Position numbers and translations under genes: made by a program. DNA of 64,000 nt from Rhodocyclales bacterium (GTDB lineage Bacteria > Pseudomonadota > Gammaproteobacteria > Burkholderiales > Rhodocyclaceae): the NCBI GenBank assembly GCA_016177805.1, contig JACOUN010000051.1, positions 62,001 to 126,000 on the forward strand. The letters are read 5' to 3'. The notes below the pieces were generated by a model. The model was not told where the DNA came from, ran no database searches, and saw only the letters and a program-made list of their open reading frames with translations. Shown here piece after piece: positions 1-8,416 of the stretch (position 1 is its first letter; each line of letters starts with the position of its first letter).

Positions 1-1105
1 CCCGCTCCAGTTCCGCCGGATCTACGCCTTCCCTGGCAATACGTTCGATTTCGGCGCGCAAGGCGGTTTCCAGCTCTTTCACCCCGTGCCCGGCGCTGGG
101 CGTGCCGCCGAGGGTAAACAATGACGGGCCGCGACCGGTGCCGTCATAGCTGGCATCGGCATTCACCGCGATCTGCTGCTCGCGTACCAGCCGGCGCGAC
201 AGGCGCGCGCCGTCGTAGCCGTTCAGGACCGCAGCCAGCACCTGCAGGGCATAGACGTCGCGATCGGCGTGCGGGTCGCGCAGGGTGGGGGCGTGCCAGG
301 CGAGCGCCACATAAGGCAGCTCGGCGGGTGCGCGTACCACGGTGTGGCGAGGGCCGCGCTGTTGCGGTTCGCGCGAGATGCGGCGTGCCGGCAGTTCGCG
401 TGCGGCAATGGTGCCGTAGTGCTTGCGTGCCAACTCGAACACGGCCTCGTGGTCGACGTCGCCGACCACGACCAGGCGCGCATTGTTGGGGGCGTACCAG
501 TCGCTGTACCAGCGCTGCGCGTCCGCCACCGTGTAGCCCTCGATGTCGGGCATCCAGCCTATGACCGGACGATGGTAGGGGTGGGCCTGATAGGCGGTGG
601 CCATCAATTGTTCATACAGCAGTGAGTGCGGGTTGTCGTCGGTGCGCATGCGCCGCTCTTCCTTGACCACTTCGATCTCGGGCTGCAGTTGTTCGGCCAC
701 CAGTTGCAGGTTGATCATGCGGTCGGCTTCCAGCGCCATCATCTGCTCAAGATGCGCGGTCGGAATCTGCTGGAAGTAGGCGGTGTAGTCCTGCCCGGTA
801 AACGCGTTGTCGCGCCCGCCGACCGCCGCGACGCGCTTGTTGAACTCGCCCGGGCCGACCTTGGCCGTGCCCTTGAACATCATGTGTTCCAGCATGTGCG
901 CGATACCGGTCACACCGGCCGGCTCATCCATGGCGCCGACGTCGTACCACAGCATGTGCACCACCGAGGGGGCGCGTCGGTCTTCCTTGACGATGACCTT
1001 GAGGCCGTTGTCGAGCACTGTTTCAAAGGGGTTGGCGTGGAGCGGACCCGCGAGTGCGAGTCCGGCGACGCATGCCGTCGTCAGACGAATGATGGAGCGA
1101 AACAT
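1..1105 (-). CDS. M16 family zinc peptidase (partial, C-terminus outside window)
   Basis: Periplasmic or secreted pitrilysin-type metallopeptidase. The ATG at 1105 opens a frame that stays open to the window edge, giving about 368 residues of the N-terminal part. Residues 1-24 look like a signal peptide (MFRSIIRLTTACVAGLALAG, then HA-NP). The inverted zinc motif HxxEH is visible as H70-M-L-E73-H74, with the downstream EADRM segment typical of the family's third ligand region. A 154-bp gap separates it divergently from ftsY, an arrangement common in betaproteobacteria. Its substrate cannot be read from sequence. Family assignment is secure, the individual function is not. Confidence 0.9.
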   Translation of the reverse strand, partial: MFRSIIRLTTACVAGLALAGPLHANPFETVLDNGLKVIVKEDRRAPSVVHMLWYDVGAMDEPAGVTGIAHMLEHMMFKGTAKVGPGEFNKRVAAVGGRDNAFTGQDYTAYFQQIPTAHLEQMMALEADRMINLQLVAEQLQPEIEVVKEERRMRTDDNPHSLLYEQLMATAYQAHPYHRPVIGWMPDIEGYTVADAQRWYSDWYAPNNARLVVVGDVDHEAVFELARKHYGTIAARELPARRISREPQQRGPRHTVVRAPAELPYVALAWHAPTLRDPHADRDVYALQVLAAVLNGYDGARLSRRLVREQQIAVNADASYDGTGRGPSLFTLGGTPSAGHGVKELETALRAEIERIAREGVDPAELER

Positions 1106-1259
1106 TGGGATGTCCTGCATCTGATAGAATTTGCGGCCGGTGTGGCTGAGATTTCCGACGGACGCGCGGCCTGTGGCGCGCGCGTGGCGGCATCTTAGCC
1201 CGGATGTTTCGTGAATGCGCACCTTGTGTAGTTTGACGTTCCAACTGACCCGAGTATCC

Positions 1260-2399
1260 ATGTTTGGTTTCCTGAAAAAATCCCGCCGACCCGATCCGCA
1301 GGCCAATCCAGCGCTGGAGGACGGGGGCGAGCGCACCGCTGATGCTGAAGTGCTCCCGGCCGGCGCCGAGCCGGCGCCAGTTGCAACGCCGGTGGTCGAA
1401 ACCCCGGTGGTCGCGGCGCCCGAGGTCGCGGCGCCTGCCGCCGGCGCGCCCGAGGTGGTGACCCGGCGATCGTGGTCCGAGCGCCTCAAGGCGGGGCTCA
1501 GTCGTACCCGCCAGCAACTCGGTGGCGGTCTTGCCAACCTGTTCGGCTTGCGCAAGATCGACGAGGATCTGCTGGAAGAACTCGAAAACACCCTGCTGAT
1601 GGCCGATTGCGGCGTCGAGGCGACCCAGCATCTGCTGGATGAGCTGCGCAAGCGCTGGAAGCGCGACCGGCTCGAAACCGCCGACCAGCTCCAGGCGGCA
1701 CTGGCCGAAACCCTGCAGACCCTATTGCAGCCGCTGGAGCAGCCGCTGGATGTCGGCACCCACGCGCCGTTCATCATCATGATCGCGGGCATCAACGGCT
1801 CGGGCAAGACCACTTCCATCGGCAAGCTGGCGAAGTATTACCAGGGACAGGGCAAGAGCGTGCTGCTGGCGGCCGGCGATACGTTTCGCGCGGCGGCGCG
1901 CGAGCAGTTGCAGACCTGGGGCGAGCGCAACAACGTGACCGTGATCGCGCAGGATTCGGGTGATTCGGCGGCGGTGATCTTCGACGCGGTAAATGCCGCC
2001 AAGGCGCGCGGCATCGACGTGGTGCTGGCCGATACGGCCGGACGCCTGCCGACGCAGTTGCACCTGATGGAAGAGATCGCCAAGGTCAGGCGCGTGATCG
2101 CCAAGGCCGCGCCGGATGCGCCGCACGAGGTCCTGCTGGTGCTGGACGCCAACATCGGGCAGAACGCGCTGACCCAGGTCAAGGCCTTCGATGCCGCGAT
2201 CGGGGTCACCGGCCTGGTGCTGACCAAGCTCGACGGCACGGCCAAGGGCGGCGTGGTCGCCGCGATCGCGCGCCAGTCGCCCAAGCCGCTGCGCTTCATC
2301 GGCGTGGGCGAGGGCATAGACGACCTGCAACCGTTCCGCGTGCGCGAGTTCGTCGATGCGTTGTTCGCACGCCCGCCGGGCGCAGGCTCGGACCGGTAG
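1260..2399 (+). CDS. ftsY: Signal recognition particle receptor FtsY
   Basis: SRP receptor GTPase that docks ribosome-nascent chain complexes at the inner membrane for SecYEG insertion. 379 residues from the ATG at 1260 ([11 protein letters not shown]); an upstream in-frame start at 1215 would add 15 residues not typical of the family. A short basic amphipathic start and an acidic/Ala-Pro linker precede the four-helix N domain (about 80-165) and the G domain. The G domain shows [22 protein letters not shown] and [10 protein letters not shown]. It is followed 10 bp later by ftsE, forming the classic ftsY-ftsE-ftsX unit. Confidence 0.97.
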   Translation: MFGFLKKSRRPDPQANPALEDGGERTADAEVLPAGAEPAPVATPVVETPVVAAPEVAAPAAGAPEVVTRRSWSERLKAGLSRTRQQLGGGLANLFGLRKIDEDLLEELENTLLMADCGVEATQHLLDELRKRWKRDRLETADQLQAALAETLQTLLQPLEQPLDVGTHAPFIIMIAGINGSGKTTSIGKLAKYYQGQGKSVLLAAGDTFRAAAREQLQTWGERNNVTVIAQDSGDSAAVIFDAVNAAKARGIDVVLADTAGRLPTQLHLMEEIAKVRRVIAKAAPDAPHEVLLVLDANIGQNALTQVKAFDAAIGVTGLVLTKLDGTAKGGVVAAIARQSPKPLRFIGVGEGIDDLQPFRVREFVDALFARPPGAGSDR

Positions 2400-2409
2400 G
2401 CCGGACGGG

Positions 2410-3060
2410 ATGATCATCTTCGATGAGGTGGTGAAGAAATACCCCGGCGACTACGTGGCGCTGGCGGGAGTCAGTTTCGAGATCCGGCACGGTGAACTGG
2501 TGGTGCTGTCCGGGCACTCGGGCGCGGGCAAGAGCACCCTGCTCAAGATGATTCCGGCCATCGAACGGCCCACCAGCGGGGCGGTGCGCATCAATGGTCA
2601 GGACGTGTCGCGGCTGCGCGCGGGCGCGATTCCCTACCTGCGGCGCAACCTCGGGCTGGTGTTGCAGGAAAGCCGTTTGCTGTTCGATCGCAGCGTGTTC
2701 GACAACGTGATGCTGCCGCTGGTCATCACCGGCCATCCTCCCCGTGATGCGGCGAAACGGGTGGCTGCGGCGCTCGAACGGGTCGGCCTGAAAGGGCGCG
2801 ATCGCGAGATTCCGGCCGGCCTGTCCGGGGGCGAGCAGCAGCGCGTCGCAATCGCGCGCGCGATCGTGAACCGCCCCTCCATCCTGATCGCCGACGAGCC
2901 GACCGCGCACCTCGATGTAGCCTACGCGCGCGAGATCGCGGCGCTGTTCAAGTCATTCAACGAGGCCGGCGTGACGGTGCTGATCTCGACCCACGACGAG
3001 AGCCTGTTTGCCGGCTACAGTCCGCGCCGCCTGGTGCTGGGCAGCGGCATCCTGATCTGA
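2410..3060 (+). CDS. ftsE: Cell division ABC transporter ATPase FtsE
   Basis: Cytoplasmic ATPase partner of FtsX. In other bacteria the FtsEX complex couples ATP hydrolysis to activation of septal cell-wall hydrolases. 216 residues from ATG 2410 (MIIFDEVVKKYPGDYV). It shows Walker A GHSGAGKST, signature LSGGEQQR, Walker B ILIADEPT and a switch His in STHDE. It starts 10 bp after ftsY and its stop abuts the 141-bp repeat that separates it from ftsX. Confidence 0.97.
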   Translation: MIIFDEVVKKYPGDYVALAGVSFEIRHGELVVLSGHSGAGKSTLLKMIPAIERPTSGAVRINGQDVSRLRAGAIPYLRRNLGLVLQESRLLFDRSVFDNVMLPLVITGHPPRDAAKRVAAALERVGLKGRDREIPAGLSGGEQQRVAIARAIVNRPSILIADEPTAHLDVAYAREIAALFKSFNEAGVTVLISTHDESLFAGYSPRRLVLGSGILI

Positions 3061-3061
3061 G

Positions 3062-3202
3062 AGCTTGTGAAGAAATCGTAGCGAGCAGGGCCGAGTGCAA
3101 GGCGCGAGCTTGCGAACGACGAGACATATCAAATGGATAGGCGAGGAGTGAGCGAGTGAGCAACGCAGCAATCGGTCCGCGCAGTAGATTTATTCGCAAG
3201 CT
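3062..3202. repeat. MITE-like intergenic element, copy A
   Basis: 141 bp with imperfect terminal inverted repeats: left AGCTTGtgaagAAAT, right ATTTAttcgCAAGCT. By eye it differs from copy B (32854-32994) at about 9 of 141 positions, and both copies sit in intergenic gaps of plus-strand operons. No open reading frame of note. Internal boxes GCAAGGCGCGA and GAGTGAGCAACGC recur in the third element at 61010. It separates ftsE from ftsX by 154 bp, genes that are usually overlapping. Confidence 0.85.
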
Positions 3203-3214
3203 CGGGGAGTCGGC

Positions 3215-4117
3215 ATGAGCGGCTGGCTTTACCTGCATCTGCGGGCGATCGCGCAGGCGCTGGTGCGTCTGGCGCGGCATCCGCTGGGCACCCTGCTGTC
3301 GGCGCTCGTGGTGGGTATCGCGTTGTCGCTGCCAGCGGCGGGTTATCTGCTGCTGGACAACATCGGCAGCCTCGCGCGCGGCGTTTCGGGTACCCCCGAG
3401 ATCAGCCTCTTTCTGGTGCAGGAAGCCACCGACGCGGATATAGCCGCAATCGAGAAGCGCCTGGGCGGTGATGACATGGTGGCGAGTTTTCGCCATGTGT
3501 CGCGCGACGAGGCGTTGCGCCAGCTTGAAAAGGGCGGGCTGGGCGATGTGCTGGGTGGCCTCGCCAGCAATCCGTTGCCCGATGCCTTCGTCGTGAACGT
3601 GCGTGGCGACGATCCCGGCAACTATGAAAGCATGCAGGCACGCTTTCGCGAGTGGGACAAGGTCGAGCACGTGCAGCTCGATTCGGCGTGGGTGCAGCGC
3701 CTGCACGCTCTGCTGGGGCTGGGTAAATCGGCGGTGCTGCTGCTGGCGGGGTTGCTCGGATTCGCGCTGGTCATCGTGACCTTCAACACGATAAGACTGC
3801 ACATCCTGACCCAGCGCCATGAAATCGACGTGAGCCGGCTGCTCGGCGCGACCGACCCGTTCATCCGCCGCCCGTTCTACTGGTTCGGCAGCCTGCAGGG
3901 GCTGCTGGGTGGGTTGGTGGCGCTTGGCACAGTGTGGCTCACCATCGAGGCGCTGAGCGCCCCGGTGGAAAGCCTGGCTGTCACGTACGGCGCGGTGTTC
4001 GCGTTGTCCGGGCCGGACCTGAAGCAAAGCGCGGCGATCCTCGGATTCGCTGCATTCCTCGGCTGGCTGGGCAGCGCGATTTCGGTGCGCCGCCACCTGG
4101 CCGAGCGCATGCGCTGA
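3215..4117 (+). CDS. ftsX: Cell division ABC transporter permease FtsX
   Basis: Inner-membrane partner of FtsE in the divisome. 300 residues: cytoplasmic N-terminus, first membrane helix about 28-50 (LLSALVVGIALSLPAAGYLL), a large periplasmic domain about 55-165, then three C-terminal membrane segments (LLLAGLLGFALVIVTF; LLGGLVALGTVWLTI; AAILGFAAFLGWLGSAI). ATG 3215 follows GGGGAG. The usual gene after ftsX in many relatives is rpoH; here a minus-strand TetR gene follows instead. Confidence 0.95.
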   Translation: MSGWLYLHLRAIAQALVRLARHPLGTLLSALVVGIALSLPAAGYLLLDNIGSLARGVSGTPEISLFLVQEATDADIAAIEKRLGGDDMVASFRHVSRDEALRQLEKGGLGDVLGGLASNPLPDAFVVNVRGDDPGNYESMQARFREWDKVEHVQLDSAWVQRLHALLGLGKSAVLLLAGLLGFALVIVTFNTIRLHILTQRHEIDVSRLLGATDPFIRRPFYWFGSLQGLLGGLVALGTVWLTIEALSAPVESLAVTYGAVFALSGPDLKQSAAILGFAAFLGWLGSAISVRRHLAERMR

Positions 4118-4138
4118 AGAGGGCCGTCGCGGCGCCGA

Positions 4139-4780
4139 TCAGCGCGAACGCGGCGCCACGTGGTCGACCCAGGCGCGCAGCGCCGCGCGCGTCTGGCGTG
4201 CCAGTGCCGCCGCGTCCGGCGCCTCGCCGCGCAGGAAGGCGTGCGCGAAGAGGCCGTACATGATGGTCTGGCAGACCCGCGCGACCTCCGCCTTGGCGCA
4301 CGAGGCGGGCAGGTCCGCCGCCGATTCCAGCGCGTATTCCCATTCCGCGACGAAGCGGTCGTACATCTTGCGGTAGGCGTCGGCGCTGGAGTGGTGGCGC
4401 TCCAGCAGGTAGTGCGCCCCCCATTCCCGTGGCGGCCCGTCGTGGGCGGTTAGTTGCGCGCAGATCACGGCGTCGACGATGTCGCGCAGCGGGCGTCCGG
4501 CGTGTTGCCCGATCGCCACGTGCATCGCCCGCAACAGGCGCTTGGTGCGCAGATGCAGGCAGACCAGCGCCAGATCGTCCTTGCTTGCGAAATACTCGTA
4601 GAAGCTGCCGAGCCCGGTTCCGGCGAGCGCGACGATCTCGCGGATCGTGATCCCGGCATGGCCGCGCTCGACCAAAAGCCGAACATAGGCGTCCTGCAAG
4701 GCCTGCGAGGTATGCCACGCGCGCGACTGGCGTGGCCTTCTGCGGGCGGTGGCGCCGGAGGGTGGGGGTTTTGGTTTCAT
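4139..4780 (-). CDS. TetR family transcriptional regulator
   Basis: 213-residue one-component repressor. The N-terminal helix-turn-helix is at about 25-75 (GHAGITIREIVALAGTG then SFYEYFASKDDL, the TetR signature), followed by an alpha-helical ligand domain. Start chosen at ATG 4780 (MKPKPPPSG); the frame is open further upstream but that extension overlaps the promoter of the divergent acyl-CoA dehydrogenase gene. The divergent arrangement makes it the likely local regulator of the dehydrogenase/ligase pair, with an acyl-CoA or fatty acid as a plausible effector (inference). Confidence 0.88.
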   Translation of the reverse strand: MKPKPPPSGATARRRPRQSRAWHTSQALQDAYVRLLVERGHAGITIREIVALAGTGLGSFYEYFASKDDLALVCLHLRTKRLLRAMHVAIGQHAGRPLRDIVDAVICAQLTAHDGPPREWGAHYLLERHHSSADAYRKMYDRFVAEWEYALESAADLPASCAKAEVARVCQTIMYGLFAHAFLRGEAPDAAALARQTRAALRAWVDHVAPRSR

Positions 4781-4811
4781 GATGATGGCAAGCCGAACAC
4801 TCGGCCGGGTG

Positions 4812-4825
4812 ATTCTTCCTAGAAT
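4812..4825. promoter_or_regulatory. Candidate TetR operator in the divergent promoter region
   Basis: Small dyad ATTCT-TCCT-AGAAT in the 148-bp gap between the TetR gene and the divergent acyl-CoA dehydrogenase gene. It overlaps a -10-like TAGAAT on the plus strand. This is only a short palindrome in the right place; no known operator sequence supports it. Confidence 0.3.
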
Positions 4826-4928
4826 TATCTCAACGTCCCGTGCCGCATTCTGCAACGTTTTCCCCGCCTTGCGACAGGCTTCCGGAGCGCGGCGGCGACC
4901 CATCCACCATCCGTCCCAAGGAGCGATC

Positions 4929-6599
4929 ATGAACGCCGCCGGCATTGCGCAACGCTACCTCGCCAGCACCCACGAAGTGGTCAATGTGTCGCGGGAGCTG
5001 CGCGACTACAACATGTACACGCAGGATCAGGCGCTCGTCGAGGCGCTCGCGCGCGAGGGCGCCGGCTGGGCGCACGATGACCTGACCGCCTTTGGCCGCC
5101 TCGCCGGCTCGGCCGATTACCTCGAACTGGGCGTGCTCGCCAACCGCTTCCTGCCCGAACTGGAAACGCACGACCGCTTCGGCAACCGCATCGACCTGGT
5201 GAAGTTCCACCCGGCGTACCACGCGTTGATGAAGACCGCGATCGAGAACGGCATCCATTCCTCGCCCTGGACCGACCCGCGCCCCGGCGCCCACGTCGCC
5301 CGCGCCACGCGCTTCTACCTGCAATCGCAGGTCGAAGCGGGGCACGGCTGCCCGGTGACGATGACCTTCGCTTCCATCCCCGCGCTGAGCGCGACGCCCT
5401 CGCTCGCGAGCCACTGGGCGCCGCGCATCACCGCGCGCGTCTATGACCCGCGCAACATCCCCGACGGGCAGAAAGCGGGCCTGACCATCGGCATGGCGAT
5501 GACCGAGAAGCAGGGCGGATCGGATGTGCGCGCGAACACCACGCGCGCCTGGCCGGTGGGCGCCGGCGGCCCCGGCCAGCCTTACGAGTTGGTCGGGCAC
5601 AAGTATTTCGTCTCGGCGCCGATGTGCGACGCTTTCCTGGTGCTGGCGCAGGCGCCGGGCGGGCTGTCGTGCTTGCTGCTGCCGCGCTGGCGGCCGGACG
5701 GGAGCAAGAACCCGTTCGAGGTGCTGCGCCTCAAGCGCAAGATGGGCAACGCCTCGAACGCCTCCAGCGAAACCGAATTGCGCGGCGCGCTGGCGTGGAT
5801 GGTCGGCGAGGAAGGGCGCGGCGTGCGCACCATCATCGAGATGGTGGCGATGACGCGCTTCGACTGCATGATCGGCTCTTCGGGCGGTCAGCGCGCGGCG
5901 GTGGCCAACGCGCTGCACCACTGCTCGATCCGCTCGGCCTTCGGCAAGGTGCTCAACCGCCAGCCGTTGATGCAGAACGTCCTCGCCGATCTCGCGCTGG
6001 AGAGCGAGGCCTCGCTCGTGCTGACGATGCGCATCGCCCGCGCGCTGGACCACCGCGACGACGCGCACGAGGACCTGCTCGCCCGCCTGTGCACGGCGGT
6101 GGGCAAGTACTGGATCTGCAAGCGCACGCCGAATCACGCCTACGAGGCGATGGAATGCACCGGCGGCAGCGGCGTGATGGAGGACGGCCCCTTCCCGCGT
6201 TTCTTCCGCGAATCGCCGGTCAACGCGATCTGGGAGGGCAGCGGCAACGTGCAATGCCTCGACGTGCTGCGCGCGATCCAGAAATCCCCGGAGACGGTGC
6301 CCGCCTTCTTTTCCGAGCTGGGCCGCGCGCGCGGCGCCCATGCCGCGCTCGACGCCTGGGTCGAGCGCCTGCAAGCGGAGTTCCGGAACCCCGCCGACCT
6401 CGAATACCGCGCCCGCGATGTCGTCGACCGCATGGCGCTGGCGTTGCAGGCCGCGCTCCTGCAGCAGCACGCGCCGGCCTTCGTCGCCGATGCGTTCTGC
6501 GCCTCGCGCCTCGGATCGAGCGGGCACCACAACTACGGCGCCCTGCCCACCGGCGTCGATTGCGCCGCGATCATCGAGCGCGCCACGCCTCGGGCCTGA
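4929..6599 (+). CDS. AidB-like acyl-CoA dehydrogenase family protein
   Basis: FAD flavoprotein of the acyl-CoA dehydrogenase superfamily, AidB/isovaleryl-CoA dehydrogenase-like branch. 556 residues from ATG 4929, preceded by AAGGAG. It matches E. coli AidB collinearly in recalled motifs: GMAMTEKQGGSDV, LVGHKYF, AGGLSCLLLPR, MTRFDCMIGSS, NAIWEGSGN. The E in IWEGSGN is the usual catalytic base position. E. coli AidB acts in the alkylation response and has only weak dehydrogenase activity; here the adjacent acyl-CoA ligase and TetR gene point instead to fatty or branched-chain acid catabolism (inference). The composition looks more GC-rich than the flanking ftsX. Confidence 0.9.
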   Translation: MNAAGIAQRYLASTHEVVNVSRELRDYNMYTQDQALVEALAREGAGWAHDDLTAFGRLAGSADYLELGVLANRFLPELETHDRFGNRIDLVKFHPAYHALMKTAIENGIHSSPWTDPRPGAHVARATRFYLQSQVEAGHGCPVTMTFASIPALSATPSLASHWAPRITARVYDPRNIPDGQKAGLTIGMAMTEKQGGSDVRANTTRAWPVGAGGPGQPYELVGHKYFVSAPMCDAFLVLAQAPGGLSCLLLPRWRPDGSKNPFEVLRLKRKMGNASNASSETELRGALAWMVGEEGRGVRTIIEMVAMTRFDCMIGSSGGQRAAVANALHHCSIRSAFGKVLNRQPLMQNVLADLALESEASLVLTMRIARALDHRDDAHEDLLARLCTAVGKYWICKRTPNHAYEAMECTGGSGVMEDGPFPRFFRESPVNAIWEGSGNVQCLDVLRAIQKSPETVPAFFSELGRARGAHAALDAWVERLQAEFRNPADLEYRARDVVDRMALALQAALLQQHAPAFVADAFCASRLGSSGHHNYGALPTGVDCAAIIERATPRA

Positions 6600-6628
6600 G
6601 ACGGATTCCTTGCGGGAGCGGAATAACG

Positions 6629-8137
6629 ATGAACCTCCATAACGCTTTTCTTGGCGCCGTCCGCATGACGCCGGACAAGCCCTTCGTCCGCCACGAGGGC
6701 CAGTCGATCACCTATGCCGCGATGAACCGGCGCTCGCGCCAGGCCGCCGCGCTGCTGCGCGCGCGCGGCGTCGGCGCTGGCGACCGCGTCGCGCTGATGT
6801 GCTACAACACGCCCGGCTTCATCGACGCGCTGCTTGGCGCCTGGCGGATCGGTGCCACGGTGGTGCCGATCAACCACAAGCTCCAGGCGCCGGAAGCAGC
6901 GTACATCCTCGACCACTGCCGGGCGCGGCTCGTGTTGTTCGATGCGGCGCTGGCGCCGGTGATGCGCCAGGTCGCCAACCCCGCCTTGCGCATGAGCACC
7001 GCCGGCGCCGTCGATGGCGTCGAGGACTTCGATGCGCTGCGCGCCGCCGAGGCGGGGATCGACGGCGCCCCGCCGGCTGACGACGGCATCGCCGAGATCC
7101 TCTACACCTCGGGCACCACCGGCAAGCCCAAGGGCTGCCTGCACAGCCACCGCACCGTGGCGTTGGCGGCGATCAACGCCGCGCTCGCCGTCTCGCTGGT
7201 GCGCGGCGACCGTACCCTGATCGCGATGCCGATCTGGCACTCGTCGCCGCTGAACAACTGGCTGGGGGGAACGATCTACGTCGGCGGCACTGTCGTCCTG
7301 CTGCGCGAATACCACCCGCAACGCTTCCTGGAAACGGTGCGCGACGAGCGCGTGACCGTCCATTTCGGCGCCCCCGTCTCCTTCTTCGCGCCGCTGCAGG
7401 CGGTGCCCGACTTCGCCGATTACGACCTTTCCAGCGTCCGCGCGTGGATCTACGGCGGTGGCCCGATCGGCGCCGACCTCGCGCGCCGGCTGATGGCCGC
7501 CTACAAGAGCGAGCGTTTTCTCCAGGTGTTCGGCATGACCGAAACCGGCCCGCTGGGAACCCTGCTTTACCCCGAGGAGCAGGTCGCGAAGGCCGGTTCG
7601 ATCGGGCGCGTCGCGACGCCGGGGATCGACCTGCGCGTCGTCCGCGCCGACGGCGGCGAAGCCGGGCCGGGCGACATCGGCGAGGTCTGGTTGCGCGGCG
7701 ACAGCGTCATGCTCGGCTACCTCGACGACCCCGCCGCGACCCGCGCCGCCTTCGCCGAGGGGGGCTGGTACCGCTCGGGCGACCTCGTCCGCGTCGACGG
7801 CGACGGCTACCTCTTCATTGCCGACCGCGCCAAGGACATGATCGTCACCGGCGGTGAGAACGTTTATTCCAAGGAGGTCGAGGACGTGCTGCTGACCCAC
7901 CCGGCGGTCGCCGACGTGGCTGTGATCGGCCGTCCGCACGAGATCTGGGGCGAAACCGTGGTCGCCCACGTCGTGCCGCGCCCCGGCGCCGCGATCGACG
8001 GCGAGGCTCTCGCCGGATTTCTCGCCGACAAGCTCGCCCGCTACAAGATTCCGCGTGACTACGTCTTCGCCGACACGCTGCCGCGCACGCCGACCGGCAA
8101 ACTGAAGAAATACGTGCTGCGTTCGGCGCAAGGCTGA
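6629..8137 (+). CDS. AMP-forming acyl-CoA ligase (class I adenylate-forming enzyme)
   Basis: 502 residues from ATG 6629 after GGGAGCGG. The frame is open for about 1 kb upstream, but that is the shadow of the preceding gene. P-loop ILYTSGTTGKPKG (about 148-160), VFGMTETGPLG, YRSGDLV and the C-terminal catalytic-lysine segment PRTPTGKLKKYVL define a fatty-acid/carboxylic-acid CoA ligase that forms an acyl-adenylate and then an acyl-CoA. It lies 29 bp after the AidB-like gene, probably co-transcribed, so it would supply that enzyme's acyl-CoA substrate. Chain length specificity cannot be read. Confidence 0.92.
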   Translation: MNLHNAFLGAVRMTPDKPFVRHEGQSITYAAMNRRSRQAAALLRARGVGAGDRVALMCYNTPGFIDALLGAWRIGATVVPINHKLQAPEAAYILDHCRARLVLFDAALAPVMRQVANPALRMSTAGAVDGVEDFDALRAAEAGIDGAPPADDGIAEILYTSGTTGKPKGCLHSHRTVALAAINAALAVSLVRGDRTLIAMPIWHSSPLNNWLGGTIYVGGTVVLLREYHPQRFLETVRDERVTVHFGAPVSFFAPLQAVPDFADYDLSSVRAWIYGGGPIGADLARRLMAAYKSERFLQVFGMTETGPLGTLLYPEEQVAKAGSIGRVATPGIDLRVVRADGGEAGPGDIGEVWLRGDSVMLGYLDDPAATRAAFAEGGWYRSGDLVRVDGDGYLFIADRAKDMIVTGGENVYSKEVEDVLLTHPAVADVAVIGRPHEIWGETVVAHVVPRPGAAIDGEALAGFLADKLARYKIPRDYVFADTLPRTPTGKLKKYVLRSAQG

Positions 8138-8153
8138 GCGACAAGGCGTTCAT

Positions 8154-8190
8154 TGTGTTCAGCATGAACGCACCACACCGGACTGAACGT
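8154..8190. promoter_or_regulatory. Candidate upstream activator sites for the NO reductase operon
   Basis: Nested GTTCA/TGAAC half-sites: GCGTTCA, then the perfect dyad GTTCA-GCA-TGAAC at 8157-8169, and a further TGAAC at about 8184-8188. They lie about 80-125 bp upstream of the sigma-54 promoter candidate, the usual distance for enhancer binding. Assignment to the nearby activator is inference. Confidence 0.4.
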
Positions 8191-8233
8191 CCATTTTCCC
8201 CCCGCATCATGGTGCAGGTCAGTGCGCCAGTCT

Positions 8234-8247
8234 TGAAATATATTTCA
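8234..8247. promoter_or_regulatory. Perfect 14-bp palindrome upstream of the NO reductase operon
   Basis: TGAAATATATTTCA, an AT-rich perfect dyad in a GC-rich background, ending 20 bp before the -24 element. It could be an operator or a host-factor bending site. It is not an FNR box and does not fit the NsrR consensus well. Confidence 0.4.
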
Positions 8248-8267
8248 TTTCAACGACTTGCCTGGCC

Positions 8268-8283
8268 TGGCACACGTCTCGCT
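8268..8283 (+). promoter_or_regulatory. Candidate sigma-54 (-24/-12) promoter
   Basis: TGGCACA-CGTC-TCGCT matches the consensus TGGCACG-N4-TTGCA with exactly the required 10 bp between the GG (8269-8270) and GC (8281-8282) doublets. It lies about 135 bp upstream of the first gene of the reductase operon, and a sigma-54 activator gene is encoded at 12699-14072. Confidence 0.6.
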
Positions 8284-8289
8284 GTATGG

Positions 8290-8338
8290 GGTCGTGGAGG
8301 TGTTGCTCCCGCTGGGCGCAACCCCTCCGCCACGACCA
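8290..8338 (+). other. Large stem-loop in the leader of the NO reductase operon
   Basis: Left arm 8291-8306 (GTCGTGGAGGTGTTGC) pairs, with a few mismatches, with the right arm 8316-8336 ending CCACGAC; loop about 10 nt. It lies just downstream of the predicted sigma-54 transcription start, so it would form at the 5' end of the mRNA. It may stabilise the transcript or regulate translation (inference). Confidence 0.45.
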
Positions 8339-8361
8339 CCAACAATGCCTCAATGCGTCGT

Positions 8362-8380
8362 GCCGCACTGGCAGTGCGGC
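8362..8380 (+). other. GC-rich perfect hairpin in the same leader
   Basis: GCCGCAC-TGGCA-GTGCGGC, a 7-bp perfect stem with a 5-nt loop, 36 bp before the start codon at 8417. It has no T-run, so it is not a canonical terminator; it could be a leader structure or an operator. Confidence 0.4.
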
Positions 8381-8416
8381 GTATCGGTGAGGCAACACAT
8401 GAAGGGGGAACACATC

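Noticed and set aside
4830-6530. 566-residue minus-strand frame opposite the AidB-like gene
   Set aside because: Low-complexity Arg/Ala/His composition and no motifs; the plus-strand gene is unambiguous.
5624-6628. N-terminal extension of the CoA ligase frame
   Set aside because: The frame is open upstream, but its translation is an Arg/Pro-rich shadow of the AidB-like gene. The family N-terminus and a ribosome site place the start at 6629.
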